From positions 3,162,001 through 3,226,000 of the forward strand of contig NZ_CP043505.1 of NCBI RefSeq assembly GCF_008365295.1: a stretch of DNA of 64,000 nt, written 5' to 3'. A program made the position numbers and the translations under genes. Each line of letters begins with the position of its first letter. The stretch's first letter is position 1. The notes under the pieces were generated by a model. It did no database searches and had not been told where the DNA came from. It saw only the letters and a program-made list of their open reading frames with translations. The DNA is from Agromyces intestinalis (GTDB lineage Bacteria > Actinomycetota > Actinomycetes > Actinomycetales > Microbacteriaceae). Positions 26,135 to 34,728 of this stretch are shown here, one piece after another.

Positions 26135-27823
26135 GTGACTGCAACCCTCGTTGCCCACGGGCTCGCCGGCGGATACGCGCACCGCACGCTGTTCGAGCAG
26201 CTCGACCTGACGGTCGCGCCGGGTGACGTGATCGGCGTCGTCGGTGCCAACGGCGCCGGCAAGTCGACGCTGCTGAGCATCCTGGGCGGTGCGATCGCCC
26301 CGCTGGCGGGCACGGTCGCGCTCGCCCCCGCCGACGCGTTCGTCGGCTGGCTGCCGCAGGAGCACGAGCGTGTCGAGGGCGAGACGATCGCGCAGTACGT
26401 CGCCCGGCGCACGGGCTGCACCGAGGCATCCATTCGGTTGGATGCCGCGGCCGAACTTCTGGCCGTGACCGACGTGCCCGACGGCGTCGACCCGGCCGAC
26501 GAGTACTCGGTCGCGCTCGAACGCTGGCTCGCCTCGGGTGCCGCCGACCTCGACGAACGACTGCCGGGCGTGCTCGCCGAGCTCGGGCTCACCGTCGGCT
26601 CGGCCGACGGCGCGCGCGACGGCTCGGCGGTCACCGCCGACTCGCTCATGACCGGCCTCTCGGGCGGACAGGCCGCCCGGGTCGGCTTGGCTGCGCTCAT
26701 CTGCTCGCGGTTCGACCTCGTGCTGCTCGACGAGCCGACGAACGACCTCGACCTCGACGGACTGGCGAGGCTCGAATCCTTCGTCACCGGGCTGCGAGGC
26801 GGGGTGGTGCTCGTCAGCCACGACCGCGAGTTCCTCGCTCGCACCGTGACGAAGGTGCTCGAACTCGACCTGGCGCAGCACTCCAACCGGCTCTACGGCG
26901 GCGGGTACGATGCCTACCTCGACGAGCGCGAGACCGTTCGCCGGCACGCCCGCGAGGAGTACGAGGAGTTCGCCGCGAAGAAGGCCGACCTCGTCGGACG
27001 CGCGCGCGTGCAGCGGGAATGGTCGAGCCAGGGCGTGCGCAACGCCATGAGGAAATCGCCCGACAACGACAAGATCCGTCGCAGGGCAGCGACCGAGTCG
27101 AGCGAGAAGCAGGCGCAGAAGGTGCGCCAGATGGAAAGCCGCATCGCACGCCTCGACGAGGTCGAGGAGCCGCGCAAAGAGTGGAAGCTCGAGTTCACCA
27201 TCGGCCGGGCACCAAGGTCGTCGGCCGTCGTCGCGACCCTCGCCGAGGCATCCGTCACCCGCGGCGACTTCACCCTCGGGCCGATCTCGCTGCAGGTCTC
27301 GGGCGGCGACCGCATCGGCCTCACCGGACCCAACGGCGCCGGCAAGTCGACGCTGCTCGGGCTGCTGCTGGGGCGCATCGCGCCCGATGCGGGCCGGGCG
27401 AGCCTCGGGTCGTCGGTCGCGGTCGGCGAGATCGACCAGGCGCGTTCGCAGCTCGCGGGAGGCCAACCGCTCGCCGGCGCGTTCGAGGCGCTCGTGCCCG
27501 ATCTCAGCTCGGGCGAGGTGCGCACGCTGCTCGCGAAGTTCGGCCTCAAGGCCGACCACGTGCTGCGTCCGGTCGACGCGCTCTCGCCCGGCGAGCGCAC
27601 CCGCGCGGGCATGGCCCTGCTGCAGGCGCACGGCGTGAACGTGCTCGTGCTCGACGAGCCCACGAACCACCTCGACCTGCCCGCTATCGAGCAGGTCGAG
27701 CAGGCGCTCGACGGCTACGAGGGCACGCTGCTGCTCGTCACGCACGACCGGCGCATGCTCGAGCACGTGCGCCTCGACCGGCGCTGGCAGGTCGAACACG
27801 GAAAGGTCACCGAGCACGCATGA
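26135..27823 (+). CDS. ABC-F family ATP-binding protein
   Basis: 562 residues, two ABC cassettes and no membrane domain. NBD1 has Walker A GANGAGKST (37-45), signature LSGGQAARVG and LLDEPTNDLD. NBD2 has GPNGAGKST near residue 398, LSPGERTRAG and VLDEPTNHLD. The DEPTNxLD form and the basic inter-domain linker (about 265-350, WSSQGVRNAMRKSPDN and KQAQKVRQMESRIARLDEVEEP) are diagnostic of ABC-F translation factors. Actinobacterial members include antibiotic-resistance proteins that dislodge macrolides, lincosamides or pleuromutilins from the ribosome, and housekeeping EttA-like proteins. This long-linker type leans to the first group, but that is inference. Its stop overlaps the start of the NIPSNAP gene. 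Confidence 0.92.
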   Translation: MTATLVAHGLAGGYAHRTLFEQLDLTVAPGDVIGVVGANGAGKSTLLSILGGAIAPLAGTVALAPADAFVGWLPQEHERVEGETIAQYVARRTGCTEASIRLDAAAELLAVTDVPDGVDPADEYSVALERWLASGAADLDERLPGVLAELGLTVGSADGARDGSAVTADSLMTGLSGGQAARVGLAALICSRFDLVLLDEPTNDLDLDGLARLESFVTGLRGGVVLVSHDREFLARTVTKVLELDLAQHSNRLYGGGYDAYLDERETVRRHAREEYEEFAAKKADLVGRARVQREWSSQGVRNAMRKSPDNDKIRRRAATESSEKQAQKVRQMESRIARLDEVEEPRKEWKLEFTIGRAPRSSAVVATLAEASVTRGDFTLGPISLQVSGGDRIGLTGPNGAGKSTLLGLLLGRIAPDAGRASLGSSVAVGEIDQARSQLAGGQPLAGAFEALVPDLSSGEVRTLLAKFGLKADHVLRPVDALSPGERTRAGMALLQAHGVNVLVLDEPTNHLDLPAIEQVEQALDGYEGTLLLVTHDRRMLEHVRLDRRWQVEHGKVTEHA

Positions 27824-28125
27824 TCACCATCCACCTGCGGTACGAGATCGACGCCGATCGGCTCGCCGACTTCGAGGAGTACGGGCGGAGGTGGATCCGG
27901 CTCGTGAACCGGCTGGGCGGCACGCACCACGGGTACTTCCTGCCGAGCGAGGGCGACAGCGACGTGGCGTACGCGCTCTTCACATTCCCTTCGCTCGCCG
28001 ACTACGAGCAGTACCGCATCGCCGCCGCGACCGACGCCGAGTGCGCGGAGGCGTACCGGTTCGCGCAGGAGACGAGGTGCATCCGGCGGTACGAGCGCCG
28101 GTTCCTCACTCCGATGTTCGACTGA
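27820..28125 (+). CDS. NIPSNAP-family protein
   Basis: A 101-residue soluble protein covering one NIPSNAP (dimeric alpha/beta barrel) domain: ITIHLRYEIDADRLADFEEY, then GTHHGYFLPSEG, and YEQYR near the C-terminal helix. The family's biochemical role is undefined; bacterial members are often beside transport or detoxification genes. The ATG overlaps the ABC-F stop (ATGA), so the two are co-translated. Confidence 0.85.
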   Translation: MITIHLRYEIDADRLADFEEYGRRWIRLVNRLGGTHHGYFLPSEGDSDVAYALFTFPSLADYEQYRIAAATDAECAEAYRFAQETRCIRRYERRFLTPMFD

Positions 28126-28184
28126 CGCGTGCGCCAGCGCGCGGGCGATTGGGCTCCCGCGCGGCGATACCCCATGATGGTGCG

Positions 28185-28421
28185 GTGGACGCCGGACTGA
28201 TCTTCGCCTTCATCTGGAGCGTGCTCGCCATCGGTTGGGGCGCGCTGCTCGTCGTCAAACGCGACGACCTCGCCAAGGGCTCGCGGCAGCAGGAGTCGAA
28301 GGGGCTCGGGGCGACCCGGCGCTGGTCGCTGTCGGCGCGGGCGGTCGGATGGGTCGGGGTCGTGTTCCTCCTCGTCGGTGTCGTCACGCTCGTGCTCGGG
28401 ATCGTCGGCGCGACCAGATAG
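28185..28421 (+). CDS. Small two-helix membrane protein, unknown
   Basis: 78 residues from GTG 28185. There are two clear membrane segments (LIFAFIWSVLAIGWGALLVV and VGWVGVVFLLVGVVTLVLGIVG) joined by a basic loop with RRWSLSARAV. The hydrophobic pattern and third-position GC support a real gene, but I do not recognise a family. No good Shine-Dalgarno. It stands alone between NIPSNAP and the repeat at 28430. Confidence 0.6.
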   Translation: MDAGLIFAFIWSVLAIGWGALLVVKRDDLAKGSRQQESKGLGATRRWSLSARAVGWVGVVFLLVGVVTLVLGIVGATR

Positions 28422-28429
28422 GGCGCGCG

Positions 28430-28477
28430 CCCGGCCGCCGGCGCGCCCGGCCGCCGGCGCGCCCGGCCGCCGGCGCG
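28430..28477. repeat. Three tandem 16-bp GC repeats
   Basis: Three exact copies of CCCGGCCGCCGGCGCG begin 8 bp after the stop of the small membrane protein. Each unit is rich in self-complementary GGCCGCCGGC/GCGCGC and could act as a terminator-like structure or slippage-prone minisatellite. Confidence 0.95.
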
Positions 28478-28552
28478 CCGAACGGGTTCGACGCGGAAGG
28501 TCGCCGACGGTTGCGCGGCCGTGGTCGCTAGCATCGGATCGATCGTCGGGCG

Positions 28553-30379
28553 ATGGGGGAGCAGATGGCGTCATGGCGACGGATCCGCGACTGGTTCCCG
28601 ACGCTCCCGCGCTGGGTGCGGGCGGTGGTCGGCGTCGTGGCGATCGTGCTGGGCGCCGTCATCCTCGTGCGACCGACGACCGCGCTCGGGGTGCTGGCGA
28701 TCCTCATCGGCGCCGGCCTGATCCTCACGGGCATCCTCGAGGCCGCCGGCGGCGGCGAGCACGGCGGCGAGCACGACGGCGAGCACGGCGACGGCGCGCG
28801 CACGCCGCGGTGGCGTCTGCTGATGGCGGCGATCTGGGTCGTGCTCGGCGTCGCCGTGCTCGCCTGGCCGGGGCTGACGGTGCGCGCGCTCGCCGTCGTG
28901 GTGGCGATCGGGCTCATCGTGAACGGCGTGCTCTCGGCGGTCTCGGCGTTCCGCGCGAGCCGGACGGTCGACGCCCGCGTGGCCGCCGCCCTGCTCGGGG
29001 CGGCCGGCATCGTGTTCGGCCTGCTCGCACTGCTGTGGCCCGACATCACGCTCATCGTCGTCGCGGTCGTCTTCGGCGCCCGGCTCATCATCATCGGTGC
29101 ATTGGAGTTCTGGCACGCGGTGCGAGGCACCGCCCGCACGACGGTGACGGATGCTCCGCCGACGGTGTTCGCCCGCTGGGCGCGCACGATCGCGGCCGTG
29201 CTCGCCCTGGTCGTCGCGATCGGCGCGGGAGCGGTCAGCGCGACGCTGCGCGGTGGTTCCCCCGTCGTCGACGAGTTCTACGCGGCGCCGCGCGACGTGC
29301 CCGACGAACCGGGCCGGCTCATCCGCGCCGAACCGTTCACGCGCGAAGTTCCCGACGACGCCCTCGCCTGGCGCATCCTCTACACGACCACTGATCTCGC
29401 GGGCGACGCGGCGGTGGCGAGCGGCCTGGTCGTGGTGCCCGCCGAGGGCGACGGCGACTGGCCGGTCGTCGATTGGGCGCACGGCACGACGGGTGTCGCC
29501 CAGCAGTGCGCTCCCTCGCTGCTCGCCCAGCCGTTCGAGTCGGGAGCGATGTTCCTGCTGCCGCAGATCGTCGAGCAGGGGTGGGCGTTCGTCGCCACCG
29601 ACTACCTCGGCCTCGGCACGCCGGGGCAGCATCCGTACCTGGTCGGTCCGCCGAGCGCGTCCGCGGTGCTCGACGCCCGTCGCGCCGCGGCCGAGCTCGA
29701 CGGGGCGCGGCTCGGCGACCGGACGGTCGTGTGGGGCCATTCGCAGGGCGGCGGCGCCGCGCTGTGGACGGGTGCGCTCGCCGACGAGTACGCGCCCGAG
29801 CTCGAGCTCGACGGCGTCGCGGCGCTGGCGCCCGCGGCGAACCTGCCCGCGCTCGTCGACCACCTGCCCGACGTCACCGGCGGCAGCATCTTCGGAGCCT
29901 TCACGGTCGTCGCCTACTCCGCGATCTACGACGACGTCACCACCCGCGAGTACGTTCGCCCGGGCGCCGAGGTCACCGTTCGCCGCATCGCGAGCCGGTG
30001 CCTGTCGGAACCGGGGACGGCCGCGTCGCTCGTCACCCTGTTCGGGCTTGCCCAGGATCCCGAGCTCCTCGCCGAGGACCCGACGACCGGCGCGTTCGGC
30101 GCGCGCCTGACCGAGAACGTCCCGCCGCCCACGATCTCGGCGCCGGTCTTCTTCGGCCAGGGCGGTGCCGACGGCCTCATCGTCCTCGACGCGCAGGCCC
30201 CGATCGTCGACGACCTGTGCGCGGCCGGCGCACGGGTCGACGTCCGTGTCGTCGCCGACCGCGGCCACGTGCCGCTCGTCGAGCCCGACTCGCCGCTCGT
30301 GCCGCAGCTCGTCGCGTGGACCGCCGCCCGCTTCGCCGGCGAACCCGTCGACGACGGTTGCAGCAGGACCGAGTTGTGA
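28553..30379 (+). CDS. HdeD-like (DUF308) membrane domain fused to a secretory-lipase-type hydrolase
   Basis: 608 residues. Residues about 15-205 contain six membrane segments in the paired pattern of DUF308/HdeD (VVGVVAIVLGAVILVRP, AAIWVVLGVAVLAWPG, LLGAAGIVFGLLALLWPD), interrupted by a His/Glu/Gly-rich loop (GGGEHGGEHDGEHGDG). Another segment at about 218-240 leads to an extracytoplasmic alpha/beta-hydrolase (about 255-600) with nucleophile GHSQGGG, an Asp in GGADGL and His in DRGHVPLVE, resembling secretory lipases that act on acyl esters. HdeD domains are known from acid-stress proteins; the joint architecture is unusual. Two candidate ATGs (28553, 28565) cannot be separated by ribosome-binding sites. 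Confidence 0.82.
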   Translation: MGEQMASWRRIRDWFPTLPRWVRAVVGVVAIVLGAVILVRPTTALGVLAILIGAGLILTGILEAAGGGEHGGEHDGEHGDGARTPRWRLLMAAIWVVLGVAVLAWPGLTVRALAVVVAIGLIVNGVLSAVSAFRASRTVDARVAAALLGAAGIVFGLLALLWPDITLIVVAVVFGARLIIIGALEFWHAVRGTARTTVTDAPPTVFARWARTIAAVLALVVAIGAGAVSATLRGGSPVVDEFYAAPRDVPDEPGRLIRAEPFTREVPDDALAWRILYTTTDLAGDAAVASGLVVVPAEGDGDWPVVDWAHGTTGVAQQCAPSLLAQPFESGAMFLLPQIVEQGWAFVATDYLGLGTPGQHPYLVGPPSASAVLDARRAAAELDGARLGDRTVVWGHSQGGGAALWTGALADEYAPELELDGVAALAPAANLPALVDHLPDVTGGSIFGAFTVVAYSAIYDDVTTREYVRPGAEVTVRRIASRCLSEPGTAASLVTLFGLAQDPELLAEDPTTGAFGARLTENVPPPTISAPVFFGQGGADGLIVLDAQAPIVDDLCAAGARVDVRVVADRGHVPLVEPDSPLVPQLVAWTAARFAGEPVDDGCSRTEL

Positions 30380-30421
30380 TCCGCGCGACGTGACGTCGGC
30401 ATGATCGGCGGCGTCAGCCGA

Positions 30422-30919
30422 TCACGCGGTGGCCGCATCGAACAGCGCCGCAAGCGGCGCCGGCACCCGATCGAACGGCACTGCCTCGGCGAGCAGGCGG
30501 GCGTAGCGCAGCTTGTTGCCACTGCGTCCGCCGAAGAAGCGCGCGAGCTGCACCTGGATCGGGCGTTCGCGCAGGGCGGGCTGGCGCTGGAGCTTTCGGA
30601 ACGAATCGAGCTCGCCCTGCTCGCGGACGACCTCGAGCGTGCCGTCGATGCCGAGCGCGCGCACGAACTCCGCCTCGAGGTCGGGATCGCACACGAACAC
30701 GGTGTCGATGACCGATTCGAAGTCGCGGCGCTCGCCGGCGTCGACGAGCCCGATGAGCCGTGTCGCGGGATGGGCGGCGATCGCACGCGGCGCGTTCTTC
30801 GATCCGCCGATCGGCACGACCGGCGGCAGATCGACGCCGAGCCGGGCGGCCAGGGTCTCGACCGCGATGCGGTCGCTGTCGCCCTCGACGAGGATGATCG
30901 TGCCCGAGGCATCCGTCAT
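30422..30919 (-). CDS. Stand-alone TOPRIM-domain protein (OLD-type)
   Basis: A 165-residue soluble protein. The N-terminus TIILVEGDSDRIAVETL carries the TOPRIM acidic Glu, and LIGLVDAGE gives the aspartate of the second motif, as in the C-terminal domain of OLD-family nucleases. There is no ABC ATPase partner in the protein or next to it. The C-terminal part (RFFGGRSGNKLRYARLLAE) is basic and conserved-looking. It may be a metal-dependent nuclease or nucleotidyl-transfer domain acting alone. The ATG lies 6 nt after a TAGGAT box, so the mRNA is probably leaderless. Confidence 0.72.
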   Translation of the reverse strand: MTDASGTIILVEGDSDRIAVETLAARLGVDLPPVVPIGGSKNAPRAIAAHPATRLIGLVDAGERRDFESVIDTVFVCDPDLEAEFVRALGIDGTLEVVREQGELDSFRKLQRQPALRERPIQVQLARFFGGRSGNKLRYARLLAEAVPFDRVPAPLAALFDAATA

Positions 30920-30925
30920 CCTCGG

Positions 30926-30931
30926 ATCCTA
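30926..30931 (-). promoter_or_regulatory. -10 box of leaderless TOPRIM gene
   Basis: TAGGAT (minus strand) ends 6 nt before the ATG. Confidence 0.5.
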
Positions 30932-31041
30932 GGCGTGCGCCATCGTGCGCGCCCGTGCAAGACTCACGGAACTCGCGACACAAGCAGGGTGTGACGACCG
31001 CGAGCACCGCAGCTGACGCCGACCCGACCGAGGAGGTGGCG

Positions 31042-31563
31042 ATGTCCGACGGCACCGCCGCACCCGCCACCAGCGACGACCTGGCGTGGTTCACCGGCGT
31101 CGTCCGCGAGCACTCGACCGCCCTCGTGCGCTACTTCGCGCGCCGCGGGCCCCGCCAGGACGCCGACGATCTCGCCGCCGACGTGTTCGCGACCGCGTGG
31201 CGGCGCCGTGACGACGTGCCGCGTGAGGCGGTGCTGCCGTGGCTCTACCGGACGGCCGGATTCACGCTCGCGAACCACCGCCGCAAGCTCGTCGACCTGC
31301 CGGTCGGCGACGTGCCCGAGGCATCCGCCGATCGTGTCGAGGGCGATCCCGAGCTCAGCGCACTCTTCGACGCCGAACTGCGCGGCGCGCTCGAGAGCGT
31401 CGGCGAACGCGATCGCCGCATCCTGCTGCTGCACGCGTGGGAGGGCCTGGACGGCGAGGAACTCGCGCAGGTGCTCGGCATCTCGCGCTCAGGGGCGGAT
31501 GCCGCGCTCTCACGCGCCCGCAAGCGCCTGCGTGACGCGTGGGGCGAGCGGCTGACGTTCTGA
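31042..31563 (+). CDS. ECF-type RNA polymerase sigma factor
   Basis: 173 residues. The ATG at 31042 is supported by GAGGAGG 5 nt upstream; the frame is open further upstream. Sigma region 2 is HSTALVRYFARRGPRQDADDLAADVFATAWRR in character (about residues 22-55), with the region 2.2 DADDLAADVF block. Region 4 (about 118-170) contains RRILLLHAWEGLDGEELAQVLGI and SGADAALSRARKRL, the -35 recognition helix-turn-helix. There is no C-terminal extension. The following gene, 86 bp downstream, encodes a single-span membrane protein with a cytosolic N-terminus, likely its regulator. Confidence 0.92.
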   Translation: MSDGTAAPATSDDLAWFTGVVREHSTALVRYFARRGPRQDADDLAADVFATAWRRRDDVPREAVLPWLYRTAGFTLANHRRKLVDLPVGDVPEASADRVEGDPELSALFDAELRGALESVGERDRRILLLHAWEGLDGEELAQVLGISRSGADAALSRARKRLRDAWGERLTF

Positions 31564-31649
31564 GCGCGCTGCCTCGCGGCCAACGGTGCAAGGTTCGGCG
31601 GGTTCGCCACACATTCCTCAGTGAACCCGCCCCACGGAAGGTGATCCGC

Positions 31650-32999
31650 ATGTCCCACCACGACGACGACCTCGACCCGCTTGAGCGACTCCGCGCCGCC
31701 GACCCCGCGGCCGGTGTCGAACCGCGCGACGGATTCGTCGACGACGTCGTCGCGTCGGTGGACGCCGCGGCGAGCGACGCGGCACCCGTGCCGCTCGACG
31801 CATCCGACCCGACCTCGCCCGCCGTCGCCGACCTCGCGACCGAGCGCGCGCGACGTCGCCCGCGCTGGATCGCGCTCGTCGGCGCCGCTGCTTCGCTCGC
31901 GGTGGTCGGCGCGGTCGGCTACGGTGTGGGCGCCGCGACGGGCGGGCAGCCGGCGCCGGTCGCTGCGCCGCCGATCACGCTCGGAGAAGGCGGCGTCACC
32001 GAGGAGGCCCCGATGGCCGGCACCCCCGGTATCGACAGCGCCGTCGGCGGGGCCAAGATGTCGGCGCGCGACGCGATGGCGTACCCGGGCTGGTCGGGGC
32101 GGAACGAGTTCCACGCGTCGGGCCTGTCGACCGAATCGGGCACGGCCGCCGGCTACGGCTACGACGCCCGGTCGCGGTCGAACGCCGAGACCGTGAACGC
32201 GCTCGCCGCGGCGCTCGGCCTCGCCGGCACCGCCGAGGTCTCGGCGGGCGCGTGGGTCGTCGGCCCCAACGACGGCACCGGGCCGACCCTCACCGTCGGA
32301 CTCGACGGCACGCTGAGCTTCTCGTACTACAACCCCTCCGTCGACCCGTGGGTGTGCGACACCCCCGATGCGCCGTGCACGCCGACCGGTGAACCGCCCG
32401 CCGAGCAGGCGGCGATCGACGCACTGCGCTCGCTCATCGCGGCGGCCGGTGACGACCCCGACGCGTACGAGTACGAGGCGCCGACGTACGAGGGCGCCGT
32501 CACCCGGACCGCGCAGGCCTGGCCGCTGCTCGATGGGCAGCGCCTCGACCAGGCGTGGTGGCTCGAGCTCACCGCCGACGGCGTGTACTCCGCGTCGGGC
32601 TCGCTGGCCGAGCTGGTGCCGCTCGGCGACTACCCGATCGTGAGCGAGCAGGCGGCGTTCGAGCGACTGAGCGATCCGCGATTCGGTGCCCAGCTCGGCG
32701 TCATGCCGCTCGCCGCCGAGGCCCGAGCCGATGTCGCGGTCGGAGACCAGGTCAGCCCCGACGTGCCGGTGACGTGGGAACCGCCCACCGAGCCGCCGGC
32801 CGTGCCCGCCGCCGGTGCGATCGTGTCGTGGCCGGTGCACGACGTCGAGATCGTCGAGGCCCGGCTCGGCTTCGCCACCCAGTGGCAGCACGACGGCAGC
32901 GTGCTCGTGGTGCCGGCCTACGCGTTCACCGACGCCGGCGGGGGCATCTGGTCCGTCATCGCGGTCGCCGACGAGTCGCTCGACTTCGCGTCGCGGTAG
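31650..32999 (+). CDS. Single-span membrane protein, probable partner/regulator of the ECF sigma factor
   Basis: 449 residues from ATG 31650 (GGAAGG upstream). An acidic cytosolic N-terminus (about 1-73, DDLDPLERLRAADPAAGVEP) is followed by one membrane helix (about 74-92, IALVGAAASLAVVGAVGYGV) and a long extracytoplasmic part of about 350 residues. The position directly behind an ECF sigma gene and the topology fit an anti-sigma-like sensor, although no zinc-binding anti-sigma HxxxCxxC motif is present. The outer part contains two similar Asp/Tyr-rich stretches and resembles proteins annotated as hypothetical in Microbacteriaceae. Function is inferred only from context. Confidence 0.68.
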   Translation: MSHHDDDLDPLERLRAADPAAGVEPRDGFVDDVVASVDAAASDAAPVPLDASDPTSPAVADLATERARRRPRWIALVGAAASLAVVGAVGYGVGAATGGQPAPVAAPPITLGEGGVTEEAPMAGTPGIDSAVGGAKMSARDAMAYPGWSGRNEFHASGLSTESGTAAGYGYDARSRSNAETVNALAAALGLAGTAEVSAGAWVVGPNDGTGPTLTVGLDGTLSFSYYNPSVDPWVCDTPDAPCTPTGEPPAEQAAIDALRSLIAAAGDDPDAYEYEAPTYEGAVTRTAQAWPLLDGQRLDQAWWLELTADGVYSASGSLAELVPLGDYPIVSEQAAFERLSDPRFGAQLGVMPLAAEARADVAVGDQVSPDVPVTWEPPTEPPAVPAAGAIVSWPVHDVEIVEARLGFATQWQHDGSVLVVPAYAFTDAGGGIWSVIAVADESLDFASR

Positions 33000-33016
33000 G
33001 CGCTGCGCGCCTGGGC

Positions 33017-33592
33017 TCAGGCGTCGGGCAGTTCCGACGCGAGCCGCGGCTCGGTGCGCAGTTCCGGGCGGAAGCCGGCCTTATCGGCGTAGAACGCGCG
33101 GATGACGTCCATGTCGGCCTGGACGTCGCCCGTGAGCTCGATCGTCGGGCCGAGGCCGGTCGTCATGGTCGTGCGGTCGACGTAGCCCAGCGTGACGGGC
33201 ATGCCGGTCTCGCGGGCGATGCGGTAGAAACCGCTCTTCCAGTGGGCGTTCGCGCCGCGGGTGCCGTCAGGCGTGACGACGAGCCCGAACCGCTCGCCTG
33301 CGCGCACGCGTGCCACGACCTCGGCGACGACGCGGCCCGGGTCGGACCGGTCGACCGGAATACCGCCGAGCGCGCGCATGATCGGGCCCCTCCAGCCGGC
33401 GAAGAGGCTCTTCTTGCCGAGCCAGCGGATGTCGATCCCGAGCCGCCACGCGATGCCGAGCATGAGCAGGAAGTCCCAGTTCGACGTGTGCGGCGCACCG
33501 ATCAGCACCGTGGGGCGGACGGGTGCGGGTTCGGTGGCGAGCGTCCATCGACTGCACGCCCAGTAGACGCGGGATGCGAGTCGTCGGAGCAT
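33017..33592 (-). CDS. PlsC-type phospholipid/glycerol acyltransferase
   Basis: A 191-residue protein. The acyltransferase HX4D box is APHTSNWDF (His35, Asp40), followed by LGKKSLF and GGIPVDRSD (the glycerol-phosphate binding block) and TPDGTRG (motif III). It is shorter than true PlsC enzymes and lacks a clear N-terminal membrane segment; many actinobacteria have this compact form, often in lipid or mycolate-like remodelling, with unknown acceptor. ATG 33592 has no obvious Shine-Dalgarno, and an upstream ATG at 33632 is possible. Divergent from the glycosylase gene. Confidence 0.82.
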   Translation of the reverse strand: MLRRLASRVYWACSRWTLATEPAPVRPTVLIGAPHTSNWDFLLMLGIAWRLGIDIRWLGKKSLFAGWRGPIMRALGGIPVDRSDPGRVVAEVVARVRAGERFGLVVTPDGTRGANAHWKSGFYRIARETGMPVTLGYVDRTTMTTGLGPTIELTGDVQADMDVIRAFYADKAGFRPELRTEPRLASELPDA

Positions 33593-33698
33593 CCGGCAAC
33601 CGTACGCGAGCGGGCATGCCGAGACCGGCATATCGTCGGGCGCCCGGTGCGCCGGGGTGCTGCTGGTGCGTGTCGGCGGCCCGTGCAAGGCTGAGGGC

Positions 33699-34541
33699 AT
33701 GCCCGAGTCGCCAGAGGTGCAGGCCCTCGCCGACGAGCTCGACGCACGGTTGACCGGCCGCGCGCTGGCCGAGGTCGACGTGGTCGAATTCCGTGTCGTG
33801 AAGACCCGCAGCCGGCCGCCCGAGGGGCTCGTGGGGCAGCAGGTCGCGCACGTCGGCCGGTTCGGCAAGTTGCTCGACGTCGGGTTCGGCAGCGGCGCGC
33901 ACCTGATCGTCTCGCTGGGCCGGCACGGCTGGGCGCGGTACGGCCAGAGCGAGGCGGATGCCGCGGCGCCCGCCGGGGCGGTCACGCTGCTGTCGCTCGG
34001 CTTCGATGACGGAATCGTCGTCGAACTCACCGACGCCGGCGACTGGGTCTCGCTCGGCTGCTGGGTGGTCGACACTCCTGCCGATGTGCCGGCGGTCGCG
34101 AAGCTCGGCCCCGACCCCGCCGACCCGGCGTTCTCGCGCGCTGAGTTCGACCGCGCCTTCGTCGGGCGACGCAAGCAGCTGAAGGCCGTGCTGCAGGAGC
34201 AGGAGTCGCTCGCCGGCATCGGCAACGCGTACTCCGACGAGATCCTCTTCGTCGCGCGGCTCTCGCCGGTCGCGCACGCGTCGATGCTCGACGTCGAGGC
34301 GCTCGACCGGCTGTTCGCCGCCACGGTCGACGTGGTGCGCACGGCCGTCGCCGAGCGGCGAGGCATCCCCATCGATCGCCTCAAGCAGGCGAAGGTCGAC
34401 GCGATGCTGGTCCACGGGCGCACCGGTGAACCGTGCCCCGGGTGCGGGGGAGCGGTGCGCGACTTCTCGTTCGCGAGCACCATGGCCCAGTACTGCCCCG
34501 ATTGCCAGACCGGCGGCGAGATCCTGCCGCTCAAGGGCTGA
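33699..34541 (+). CDS. Fpg/Nei-family DNA glycosylase, copy 1
   Basis: 280 residues from ATG 33699. After Met removal the catalytic Pro and Glu are N-terminal (MPESPEVQ). A conserved Lys follows in GRFGKLLDV; the helix-two-turn-helix has ESLAGIGNAYSDEIL; and the C-terminal zinc finger is CPGCGG ... YCPDCQTGG. It excises oxidised bases (8-oxoG, FapyG or oxidised pyrimidines) with beta/delta-elimination. It is a paralogue of the gene at 40583. Mycobacteria and relatives have several Fpg/Nei proteins with split specificity, so I do not assign mutM or nei. Confidence 0.9.
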   Translation: MPESPEVQALADELDARLTGRALAEVDVVEFRVVKTRSRPPEGLVGQQVAHVGRFGKLLDVGFGSGAHLIVSLGRHGWARYGQSEADAAAPAGAVTLLSLGFDDGIVVELTDAGDWVSLGCWVVDTPADVPAVAKLGPDPADPAFSRAEFDRAFVGRRKQLKAVLQEQESLAGIGNAYSDEILFVARLSPVAHASMLDVEALDRLFAATVDVVRTAVAERRGIPIDRLKQAKVDAMLVHGRTGEPCPGCGGAVRDFSFASTMAQYCPDCQTGGEILPLKG

Positions 34542-34659
34542 CGCGCATCGTCGTGAGGACGACCGAGGCACTGCGTGGCCGGGCCGCACCGAACTCGAGC
34601 CCGTGGCGTCCGAGCGGGTCGCCGGAACGCCGCCCGTCGACCGCGGCGCCCGACCGTCC

Positions 34660-34665
34660 TACACT
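34660..34665 (+). promoter_or_regulatory. -10 box upstream of the M23 peptidase gene
   Basis: TACACT, 64 bp before the ATG at 34729. It matches the actinobacterial -10 consensus. No clear -35. Confidence 0.35.
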
Positions 34666-34728
34666 GCGAAGGACGGGGTGTCCCGCGTACGGGGGTAGGC
34701 GGCACACCATGACGGCAGGGGGAGCCGC

